Below the pieces are notes generated by a model. It saw nothing but the letters and a program-made list of their open reading frames with translations. It had not been told where the DNA came from and did not search any database. A stretch of DNA of 8,657 bases, from NCBI GenBank assembly GCA_947451875.1, contig CANGBE010000052.1, positions 1 to 8,657 of the forward strand, given 5' to 3'. Position 1 is the stretch's first letter; each line of letters begins with the position of its first letter. Positions 1 through 5,353 of this stretch are shown piece after piece. This DNA comes from Sphingomonadaceae bacterium (GTDB lineage: Bacteria; Pseudomonadota; Alphaproteobacteria; Sphingomonadales; Sphingomonadaceae). Position numbers and translations under genes: made by a program.

Positions 1-76
1 AAAGCTCGCCTCCGGATTGAACCTCGAATATCCCTCAGCCCCAATGTCGTTCCCATCCCTTTGCAAGTAGCCAACC

Positions 77-430
77 GTGCCCCGATCCAAAGCCCTTGTT
101 GTCTGGTACGATAGTGGTTGTCCGCTGTGCACCCGCGAGATCGCGCTGATGCGGCGTTTGGATCGGGCCGGCCGGATTGATTTTGTTGATGCGGCCGATC
201 CGGAGATGGCGTGTCCGCTGGATCGAACGCTGATTCTCGCGCGGTTTCATGCTCTGGAAAATGGCGCACTATTGTCCGGTGCTGCAGCTTTTGCGGCCAT
301 GTGGCGCGCGATTCCACTGCTCTGGCCACTCGGGCAGCTTGCCAGGATCCCCGTGATAGAGCGCTTGCTTGAATCAGCCTATGTTCGATTTCTCAAGCTC
401 AGACCGCGATTGCAGGATTGGCTGCGATGA
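77..430 (+). CDS. DCC-family (DUF393) thiol-disulfide oxidoreductase-like protein
   Basis: A 117-residue protein with the family's signature near its N-terminus: Tyr-Asp-Ser-Gly-Cys-Pro-Leu-Cys at residues 11-18, giving a thioredoxin-like CPLC pair (Cys15, Cys18) after the first beta strand. The length is normal for DUF393/DCC proteins, which are predicted thiol-disulfide oxidoreductases whose partners are mostly unknown. A hydrophobic stretch around residues 65-90 follows, without a clear signal peptide, so a cytoplasmic location is likely. The start is GTG. An in-frame TAG lies at 68-70, so nothing longer is possible, and a later start would remove the motif. No strong Shine-Dalgarno is visible. 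Its stop overlaps the ATG of the VOC gene (ATGA), so the two are probably translationally coupled in one operon. The family call is firm; the substrate is unknown. Confidence 0.85.
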   Translation: MPRSKALVVWYDSGCPLCTREIALMRRLDRAGRIDFVDAADPEMACPLDRTLILARFHALENGALLSGAAAFAAMWRAIPLLWPLGQLARIPVIERLLESAYVRFLKLRPRLQDWLR

Positions 431-834
431 TACCCTTCCATCTCCAGACAATCGACCATGTCGTCATTCTTGCGGCAGACGCCCCTCGGCTGGCGGCCTT
501 TTACGTTGAAGTTATTGGCTGCAAGTTGGCCTGGGATCGGCCCGAGCTGGGCCTGACCCATTTGGAGGCAGGTAATGCTATGCTTGATATTGTCAGTATC
601 GATGGCCCTCTCGGCAAGAATGGTGTCGCTTTGCCAGTAGGCCCGGGCAGGAATGTCGACCACCTGTGCCTGCGCATCGCACCTTTCGATTTTGAAGCCA
701 TGCGCCGGCATTTTGCAGCCTTTGGTATTAATGTAGAACCTCCCCAGATGCGGTATGGGGCGCAAGGTCGAGGTGCGTCAATTTACCTGTTAGATCCCGA
801 GGGCAATGGTATCGAGCTGAAAGAAGACCATTAG
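427..834 (+). CDS. VOC-family (glyoxalase/dioxygenase fold) protein
   Basis: A 135-residue single-domain vicinal oxygen chelate protein. Two beta-alpha-beta-beta-beta halves are recognisable: the first opens with IDHVVILAAD (His11) and the second with VDHLCLRI (His79). The C-terminal strand YLLDPEGNGIELKE carries Glu130. His11, His79 and Glu130 sit where the family places metal ligands, so a divalent-metal enzyme is likely, but the fold covers glyoxalases, dioxygenases, epimerases and fosfomycin/bleomycin resistance proteins and the substrate cannot be read from sequence. The ATG at 427 was chosen over the TTG at 418 because it forms an ATGA overlap with the DCC gene stop and leaves a normal VOC N-terminus. 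It belongs with the genes on either side in a small plus-strand operon. Confidence 0.88.
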   Translation: MIPFHLQTIDHVVILAADAPRLAAFYVEVIGCKLAWDRPELGLTHLEAGNAMLDIVSIDGPLGKNGVALPVGPGRNVDHLCLRIAPFDFEAMRRHFAAFGINVEPPQMRYGAQGRGASIYLLDPEGNGIELKEDH

Positions 835-859
835 GCATGGCTGCGGACAAGGAACCATA

Positions 860-1330
860 ATGAATTTCGATGAGGTGAAATTGCAGGGGTGTTGGTCAGA
901 CGCTGAAATTGTCGCCTTCATCGAAAGCCAGCTAATACCCATGCGGCTCGCTGTTCATGATAGCACAGGATCGCCATGGGTGCTCTCGCTCTGGTACTTG
1001 CATGAAAATGGCCAGTTTTGGTGTGCGACTAATCGCAATGCAAAACTAGCCTCCTACGTTCAGGCCAACCCGCAATGCGGGTTTGAAGTCGCAGGCGATG
1101 CAGCTCCCTATCGCGGTATGCGCGGCAAGGGCAAGGCGAGCCTGATTCCCGAACGAGGGGGAGAAATCCTAACCCGGCTTTTGGACCGGTACGGTATTTC
1201 CCAAACAAGCGCTCTGGCGAAATCACTGCTCGCAAAGATCGATCAGGAAGTTGCGATCTGCCTAACGCCGCAAAGGATCAGCAGCTGGGATTTCACCTCC
1301 CGAATGGCGGGTGCGATAGCGGCGGAATAG
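860..1330 (+). CDS. Pyridoxamine 5'-phosphate oxidase-like FMN-binding split-barrel protein
   Basis: A 156-residue protein resembling the small PNPOx-like flavoprotein families. The sequence SPWVLSLWYLHENGQFWCATNR (residues 38-59) is the typical pair of barrel strands after the N-terminal helix, followed by a helix with KLASYVQANP, the strand CGFEVAG, then YRGMRGKGKASLIPE, which matches the FMN-phosphate-binding strand region. The C-terminal half is helical. Such proteins bind FMN (some F420 or haem) and act as oxidoreductases of mostly unknown substrate; this is unlikely to be the PdxH enzyme of B6 synthesis, which is longer and has a different C-terminus. The ATG is preceded by AAGGAA with a 5-nt spacer, a good ribosome site. 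It lies 25 bp after the VOC gene and is probably the last gene of that operon. Confidence 0.8.
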   Translation: MNFDEVKLQGCWSDAEIVAFIESQLIPMRLAVHDSTGSPWVLSLWYLHENGQFWCATNRNAKLASYVQANPQCGFEVAGDAAPYRGMRGKGKASLIPERGGEILTRLLDRYGISQTSALAKSLLAKIDQEVAICLTPQRISSWDFTSRMAGAIAAE

Positions 1331-1367
1331 ATGTTCGGCCTAGTTCCATCCAGGCACATCACAAATT

Positions 1368-1410
1368 CGGAGGCGGCGCGATGCTGGTATCGCGTAGCGC
1401 GCCTCCTCCG
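1368..1410 (+). terminator. GC-rich hairpin after the PNPOx-like gene, possible terminator
   Basis: A 13-bp inverted repeat (1368-1380 against 1398-1410) with one mismatch, 38 bp after the stop codon. An alternative inner stem CGCGAT/ATCGCG (1377-1382 with 1389-1394) is also possible. No T-run follows on either strand, so this is not a textbook intrinsic terminator. It also lies downstream of the degraded minus-strand frame and could serve both directions. Confidence 0.4.
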
Positions 1411-1422
1411 ATTAGTGGCAGA

Positions 1423-1719
1423 CTATTGACCCACAACTGCGTTGCGTGCCCACGCCTGGTAGGGCGTGGGGCGATGCTCTGATCTCTGCTGTGGGTATGA
1501 TGGAAAGTTCTGGTTTGCCCAACCCCATTGGGCTGGCCGAACTGGGCCACGCGAAGGGATTGGCAATCCGCCGCCGAAGCCCCGGCCACCATAGGCCATG
1601 ACTGGCATCATGGCGCACGGGCCAAACAGGCCGCCAGAGAAGGCCCGGCCATTGAATAGGCCGGCTGGGCCAAAGCCGCGGCCGATGTTTGGTCCAAAGC
1701 CAAAGCCATAAGCGAGGCA
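1423..1719 (-). pseudogene. Gly/Phe-rich C-terminal gene remnant, unidentified
   Basis: A minus-strand frame of 98 sense codons, open from a TGA at 1720-1722 to a TAG at 1423-1425. It has no start codon at its upstream end and reads GFGFGPNIGRGFGPAGLF, then more Gly-Phe-Gly-Gly units, then a Gln/Pro/Trp-containing tail ending in NAVVGQ. The glycine-rich low-complexity pattern looks like the tail of a secreted, surface or phage structural protein, but I recognise no family. It begins exactly where the integrase fragment stops resembling integrases and is in a different frame from it, so it looks like the 3' end of a gene joined to the integrase by a deletion. It may be non-coding GC-rich sequence: the opposite strand reads Pro-rich but is interrupted by a TAG. 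Confidence 0.4.
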
Positions 1720-1892
1720 TCAGGATAACGGCCCAGGCCAAGCTTCTTTTCCTTGCCGTTGAAACGGTACTTGAAGCGCCAAAGTTTGCCGCCCGAAGGC
1801 TGGAGAAGAAGGAACAGGCCTTTTTCGTCAGTCTTCTTGATCGGCTTGTCGCCATGAACCAATGCGCGAATCGATATGTCTGTCAGTGCCAT
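1608..1892 (-). pseudogene. Truncated tyrosine integrase, arm-binding N-terminal domain only
   Basis: Residues 1-61 are a clear DUF4102-type arm-DNA-binding domain of a P4-like phage/island integrase: ALTDISIRAL, then KPIKKTDEKGLFLLLQPSGG, KLWRFKYRFNGKEKKLGLG and RYPDASL. Intact members continue with LAEAR-type sequence, a core-binding domain and a catalytic domain with R...HxxR...Y, for about 400 residues. Here similarity ends near position 1710 and the frame runs on as unrelated Ala-rich sequence to a stop at 1608. No catalytic domain is found anywhere to the left, so the gene cannot make a recombinase. It starts 167 bp from the 3' end of tRNA-Leu and points away from it, the normal arrangement for an island integrase inserted at a tRNA gene. 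No clear Shine-Dalgarno precedes the ATG. Confidence 0.8.
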
Positions 1893-1895
1893 CGA

Positions 1896-1948
1896 ATGGG
1901 GGCCACTTTTTTGAAGGTTTCCGCGTGGCCCCCATCGTGGCCCCCAAA
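1896..1948. repeat. Three GTGGCCCCCAT-like repeats, candidate integrase arm sites
   Basis: GTGGCCCCCAT at 1925-1935 and GTGGCCCCCAA at 1937-1947 are direct repeats with a 12-bp period. A third copy lies inverted at 1896-1906 (ATGGGGGCCAC). They sit immediately upstream of the integrase fragment, between it and the tRNA. Arm-binding domains of this integrase class recognise short repeats flanking the crossover core, so these are plausible arm-type sites left in the scar. Function is inferred from position only. Confidence 0.45.
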
Positions 1949-2059
1949 GTGTCGCGGCTAGTGGCGATCAAAGGCGAACCACGGCGGTGACCGTGGCCCG
2001 CTTTATGGCAGATTTCTGCGGGTTTCACAACCTTCAGCGAACTGCCGCGAAGGGGTGTC

Positions 2060-2146
2060 TGGTGCCCAGAAGAGGACTCGAACCTCCACGCCCTTGCGAG
2101 CGCCAGCACCTGAAGCTGGTGCGTCTACCAATTCCGCCATCTGGGC
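2060..2146 (-). tRNA. tRNA-Leu (anticodon CAG)
   Basis: Read on the minus strand, 87 nt including an encoded CCA. The acceptor stem is GCCCAGA/TCTGGGC. The D arm contains GGCGGAATTGGTAGACGC, the usual bacterial leucine form. The anticodon stem CCAGC/GCTGG encloses the loop TTCAGGT with anticodon CAG (plus-strand 2110-2112). A long class II variable arm follows, then a T arm of GGAGGTTCGAGTCCTCT. All arms pair, and the gene appears intact despite the integrase fragment just downstream, as expected when an element integrates at the 3' end and restores it. No second copy of the tRNA 3' end was seen elsewhere in the window. Confidence 0.97.
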
Positions 2147-2188
2147 ACGGGCGTCGTGCAATAGCGCACAACGCTGGGTAGGAGCGGG

Positions 2189-2218
2189 CCGATAGCGGGC
2201 GGTGGGGGCACATGTCAA
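2189..2218 (-). promoter_or_regulatory. Putative sigma-70 promoter of tRNA-Leu
   Basis: On the minus strand a perfect TTGACA (plus 2213-2218) is followed 18 bp later by TATCGG (plus 2189-2194), or at 17 bp by CTATCG. Transcription would begin near 2182, about 36 nt before the mature tRNA. The -35 box is strong and the -10 box weak, as in many alphaproteobacterial promoters. Confidence 0.55.
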
Positions 2219-2304
2219 CGACTAGGTTGGCCATACTTAATTTCAGTCGTACGCTTTCTGGATGTTGCAGGGATAGAGCGGGGCCTCACCGAAGCTAGTG
2301 AACG

Positions 2305-2332
2305 AGTGCGGGGGCACTAAGGCCCGGAGGGC
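2305..2332 (-). terminator. Paired small hairpins after the crotonase gene, weak terminator candidate
   Basis: Downstream of the crotonase stop (minus strand) lie two short perfect stems: GCCC/GGGC at 2322-2332 and AGTGC/GCACT at 2305-2318. No T-run follows, so intrinsic termination is doubtful. Nothing else was recognised between the tRNA promoter and the crotonase stop. Confidence 0.25.
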
Positions 2333-2342
2333 AACTTACCTG

Positions 2343-3146
2343 TCAGTCCTCAAACTGCGGCGCTCTCCCTGCCATCGTACTTGTTACGGCTTCGATTTGA
2401 TTTGCCGAACCCAGCAGGCGGGACTGTTCGGCGCTCTCGGCATGCAGGACCACATCTTCGCTCGCGTCTTCGCTGAGCGCGAACAAGCGTTTGGCTGCGC
2501 GGATGGCATCGGGGTTCTTGTTGGCCATTTCGCGCGCGATTGCCAAGGCGCGGGCTAGCGGATCAGCGTCAACGTAGGTGGCGAAGCCCATGGCATGCGC
2601 TTGGGTGCCGGTGAATTCGCGAGCGGTATAGGTCAGCTCGCGCAAGGCATCGCTGCGCACAAGGCCGCGCCACAGAGCAAAGTGGCCCATATCGGGGACG
2701 ATGCCCCATTTGAGCTCCATCACCGCAAGCCGCGAATCTGGTGCGACCGCGCGCAGGTCCGCCCCAGCTGCGATCTGCAGGCCGCCGCCATAACAGACGC
2801 CGTGGACGGCTGCGATCACCGGCACGGGAAGCTTGCGGAACTGCATGGCAAGCTGCTGAAATTGATTGGCATTCCCGTGTGTGCGCGTGACGAGATCGTC
2901 GGTGATTCCACCCCCGCTGGAGATTGAAGCGAGATCAAGCCCGGCACAGAAAGCGCGACCTTCACCGGAAATCACCACAGCGCGCAAGCCCGCCATGGCT
3001 GAGAGATCGTCGCCAGCGGTCATCAGGGCGGCAATCATTGCCGGATCGAGCGCGTTCATTTTGTCCGGCCGGGTCAGGCGCAGGTGGGCAACGCCATGGC
3101 CATCAATCGACAGGGCAGTGCGGGCGGCGGGTTCAGGGTTGCTCAT
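2343..3146 (-). CDS. Crotonase-fold enoyl-CoA hydratase/isomerase family protein
   Basis: 267 residues, a normal length for a single crotonase domain. RAFCAGLDL (residues 64-72) and HGVCYGGGLQIA (115-126) supply the two oxyanion-hole backbone amides that hold the acyl-CoA thioester. VMELKWGIVPDMG (142-154) carries Glu144, aligned with catalytic Glu164 of rat enoyl-CoA hydratase. The other hydratase glutamate is Gln124 here, and Asp152 falls where dienoyl-CoA isomerases have an Asp. A classic hydratase is therefore doubtful and an isomerase-like or other acyl-CoA reaction is possible. The ATG overlaps the stop of the broken winged-helix gene by 4 bp (ATGA), and no Shine-Dalgarno is visible, so translation probably depends on coupling. 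It could take part in fatty-acid or aromatic acyl-CoA breakdown; the substrate is unknown. Confidence 0.88.
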   Translation of the reverse strand: MSNPEPAARTALSIDGHGVAHLRLTRPDKMNALDPAMIAALMTAGDDLSAMAGLRAVVISGEGRAFCAGLDLASISSGGGITDDLVTRTHGNANQFQQLAMQFRKLPVPVIAAVHGVCYGGGLQIAAGADLRAVAPDSRLAVMELKWGIVPDMGHFALWRGLVRSDALRELTYTAREFTGTQAHAMGFATYVDADPLARALAIAREMANKNPDAIRAAKRLFALSEDASEDVVLHAESAEQSRLLGSANQIEAVTSTMAGRAPQFED

Positions 3147-3837
3147 TGGTTGCGAGGGTTGACGATCCGGGGGCGCTCTGCAAGCGGAATTGCCGAGGGC
3201 GGTTCGGGTGGCGCCGGTGCTACGGTGGGCAGGTTAAGCGCATAGCTTCCATTTGGCGTCGTGTTGACGATCCCGGCCAGCCCCGCCGACGCTAGCTTGG
3301 CGCGCAGACGATAGACGTGGACGGCAAGGCTGTTGGTTTCGGGCCTGAAGTTCATCTTCCAGACTTCAGCCAGCAGTTCGTGCGGTGTTACCGGTTGACC
3401 CCCTGCCTGAGCCAGCCGTCAGAGCAGGCCAAGCTCACGCGGGTGGAGACCAAGTCGGTGGCCTTCAATCATGCCGTCGCGTAGCAACAGATCTAGCTCC
3501 AACGTGCCATGGTGACGGTGGCGGGCTAAAGCCAAAAGCATCTGCGCGAGCCGCTGGGCGGGGAGTTCAAGCTCTGCCAGTGCGGTCCCGCGCGGCAGAA
3601 CCTCGCCAAAACCCAGCGCCAGCCAATGGGCCCGGTCGCGGCTCCACTCAACCCCGATCAGCATCGTTGCCGCTCGCGAGGAGATGCCGTGGATGTTGAT
3701 GCGGTCATCACATCGTCAGCCAGTGCTGGGCAGGACGCCGGCTCGCCTTCACCGGGAGCAAGCAAGCCCCAGCCGCACAAACGCAGATCGTGCGCCGGAG
3801 GAATCTCGCCATCAGAGAGCCAGCGGAATCGCCGCAT
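3143..3837 (-). pseudogene. Broken winged-helix (OmpR-type) transcriptional regulator, frameshift plus premature stop
   Basis: Three fragments together spell one regulator of about 231 residues. The N-terminal piece (ATG 3835-3837 to TGA 3658) looks like the start of a degenerate receiver-like domain. The middle piece (3664 to a TGA at 3419-3421) continues it with MLIGVEWSRDRAHWLALGFG and enters the winged helix with EGHRLGLHPRELGLL. The last piece, in the same frame as the middle one, reads RLAQAGGQPVTPHELLAEVW, then NSLAVHVYRLRAKLASAGLAG and NTTPNGSYALNL, a typical Trans_reg_C recognition helix and wing. Related proteins have Trp after GLL, so TGG to TGA explains the stop. The first junction fits a 1-bp deletion just before 3664 (QR then MLIG). 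No phospho-acceptor Asp is evident. It lies directly upstream of, and overlaps, the crotonase gene it presumably accompanied. Confidence 0.75.
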
Positions 3838-3843
3838 GCACAC

Positions 3844-3866
3844 CCCCGAAGTTCCGGGGACCGGAA
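3844..3866 (-). promoter_or_regulatory. Competing hairpins over the regulator's ribosome site
   Basis: Upstream of the winged-helix start (minus strand) a perfect TTCCGG/CCGGAA stem (3852-3866) overlaps a second possible stem CCCCG/CGGGG (3844-3848 with 3855-3859) that includes the G-rich Shine-Dalgarno-like run. The two cannot form together. Further short stems lie at 3875-3889 and 3906-3920. This 139-bp gap before the aminotransferase gene shows no other feature. Confidence 0.25.
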
Positions 3867-3976
3867 AGGTGCCACCTGCGTATTGCAGGCAGGCTCCTAT
3901 CCAGACTGGCCCAATGCCAGACAGGTCGCGCGGCTCGTAATAGTAAGCGCTATCCTATTTCTGCGAACTAGACCAT

Positions 3977-5176
3977 TCAAGCGGCTGAACTCTTCACACC
4001 CATAGCGGATAGATAGCGCTTTACGTTGCGCGCTGCCTGCCGCAGGCGCTGCTCATTTTCTACCATGGCAATGCGAACGTAGCCTTCACCCTCTTCGCCA
4101 TAGCCGACTCCGGGGGCAACTGCGACTTCGGCGTGAGTTAGCAACTGCTTGGAGAATTCAAGGCTTCCCATCTCTTTAAGTGCAGGCGGCAGCGGCGCCC
4201 AAGCGAACATCGAAGCCTTAGGGCTGGGGATGTCCCACCCGGCGCGGCCGAAGCTTTCGACCAGCACATCTCGGCGTTTCTGATACAGTTCGCGGTTAGC
4301 TTCTACGATGTCTTGCGGGCCATTCAGCGCGGCGCAGGCAGCGGCCTGGATAGGGGTGAAAGCTCCATAATCGAGGTAACTCTTCACCCGGGTCAGCGCA
4401 GCGATCAGCTTGCGGTTGCCAACAGCAAAGCCAACCCGCCAACCTGCCATCGAAAAGGTTTTCGACATCGAGGTGAATTCCACCGCAACATCCTTGGCGC
4501 CCGGCACCTGCAGGATCGAAGGTGTGGGGTTGCCGTCATAATAGAGTTCGGAATAGGCAAGGTCAGACAGCACCCAGACCTTGTTTTCCTTCGCCCAGGC
4601 AACCAGCCGGGTGTAGAAGGCAAGATCAACCGTCTCGGCTGTCGGGTTTGACGGATAGTTGACGATCAGCACTGAGGGGCGTGGCACAGTGAAGGCCATC
4701 GCCCGGTCAAGCGCGCGCCAGTAATCTTCGTTCGGCGTGGTTGGTACTGATCGGATTGTCGCACCGGCAATGATGAAGCCGAACGTGTGGATCGGATAGC
4801 TGGGGTTCGGGGCCAGCACGACATCGCCCGGTGCAGTCATCGCCGTGGCCATCGATGCCAGGCCTTCCTTGGATCCCATGGTCATTACCACTTCGGTGGC
4901 GGGATCAAGTTCAACGCCAAAGCGTCGCGCGTAATAGTTCGCCTGCGCCTTGCGGACACCGGGGATGCCTTTTGAGGCTGAATAGCCGTGGGCATCAGGT
5001 TTGATTGCCACTTCGCACAGCTTGTCGATCACGTGCTGCGGAGGGGGCAGATCGGGGTTGCCCATACCAAGATCAATGATGTCGCGCCCGGCCGCTCGGG
5101 CGGCTGCACGCATGTCATTCACTTCATTGATGACATAGGGCGGCAGGCGCTTGATGCGGTAGAACTCTTCTTCCAT
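3977..5176 (-). CDS. alaC: AlaC-like class I/II PLP aminotransferase
   Basis: 399 residues from ATG 5176, chosen because MEEEFYRIKRLPPYVINEV matches the family N-terminus and a GAGG lies 3 nt upstream; the frame is open to 5248, but the extra 24 residues look non-native. The aminotransferase fold is complete: DIIDLGMGNPD (residues 32-42), HGYSASKGIPGVR (63-75), the PNPSYPIH substrate loop (123-130), NYPSNPTA with Asn177, SDLAY with Asp205 and Tyr208 for the PLP ring, SMSKTFSMAGWRVGF with Schiff-base Lys239, and Arg368 for the substrate carboxylate. It aligns along its length with E. coli AlaC, the glutamate-pyruvate transaminase. Related genes are often labelled LL-diaminopimelate aminotransferase, so an aromatic, alanine or diaminopimelate role cannot be excluded. 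It is divergent from phaC. Downstream it is followed, after 139 bp, by the broken regulator on the same strand. Confidence 0.9.
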   Translation of the reverse strand: MEEEFYRIKRLPPYVINEVNDMRAAARAAGRDIIDLGMGNPDLPPPQHVIDKLCEVAIKPDAHGYSASKGIPGVRKAQANYYARRFGVELDPATEVVMTMGSKEGLASMATAMTAPGDVVLAPNPSYPIHTFGFIIAGATIRSVPTTPNEDYWRALDRAMAFTVPRPSVLIVNYPSNPTAETVDLAFYTRLVAWAKENKVWVLSDLAYSELYYDGNPTPSILQVPGAKDVAVEFTSMSKTFSMAGWRVGFAVGNRKLIAALTRVKSYLDYGAFTPIQAAACAALNGPQDIVEANRELYQKRRDVLVESFGRAGWDIPSPKASMFAWAPLPPALKEMGSLEFSKQLLTHAEVAVAPGVGYGEEGEGYVRIAMVENEQRLRQAARNVKRYLSAMGVKSSAA

Positions 5177-5220
5177 GACCTCGACTATCCATAGGGCGCG
5201 GCGGAACTGCCGCAGGGCTG

Positions 5221-5248
5221 CTTCTAGGGAATTGCGCCAAGATGGCAA
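5221..5248 (-). promoter_or_regulatory. Possible promoter of the aminotransferase gene
   Basis: On the minus strand TTGCCA (plus 5243-5248) is followed 16 bp later by TAGAAG (plus 5221-5226), 45-50 bp before the ATG. The boxes are moderate and the spacing short, so this is only a candidate. Confidence 0.25.
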
Positions 5249-5279
5249 ATGCAGCGTACGCGACGACTAATTCCATTTA

Positions 5280-5294
5280 TTGTGCAGTGCAACA
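5280..5294 (+). promoter_or_regulatory. Putative PhaR-type operator upstream of phaC
   Basis: TTGTGCAGTGCAACA differs by one base from the copy at 7338-7352 before the phasin gene. PhaR repressors of PHA genes in Paracoccus and Rhodobacter are known to bind TGC-rich sites upstream of PHA genes. The site lies 59 bp before the phaC start. No convincing -35/-10 pair was found in this gap, though TATTGT (5278-5283) overlaps the site as AATTGT does at the phasin promoter. Confidence 0.55.
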
Positions 5295-5353
5295 TGGCCA
5301 TGGCGCGATAAGAAGTTTGCCGCTAAGTAACCAGTCTGGACCGGGAGCATGGC

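Noticed and set aside
2..70. Open frame ending in TAG at 68-70, possibly the C-terminus of a gene to the left
   Set aside because: Only 22 codons are visible, with no recognisable motif. The competing frame from base 1 is also open into the DCC gene, so no call can be supported.
1449..1470. Perfect 8-bp hairpin CCCACGCC/GGCGTGGG
   Set aside because: No T-run and no gene end beside it; it lies within the Gly-rich remnant and may be chance in GC-rich sequence.
1603..1712. Proline-rich plus-strand frame opposite the Gly-rich remnant
   Set aside because: It is the complement of Gly codons, is preceded by a TAG after a similar Pro-rich stretch and has no ribosome site; the minus-strand frame is longer and continuous.
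1330..2060. Search for a second attachment-site copy matching the tRNA-Leu 3' end
   Set aside because: No stretch resembling the final 20 bases of the tRNA was found by eye in the scar or in the genes to its left, so no att pair is claimed.
5177..5248. 24-residue N-terminal extension of the aminotransferase
   Set aside because: The frame is open, but the family N-terminus begins at the ATG at 5176, which has its own GAGG, and the extension has no ribosome site.
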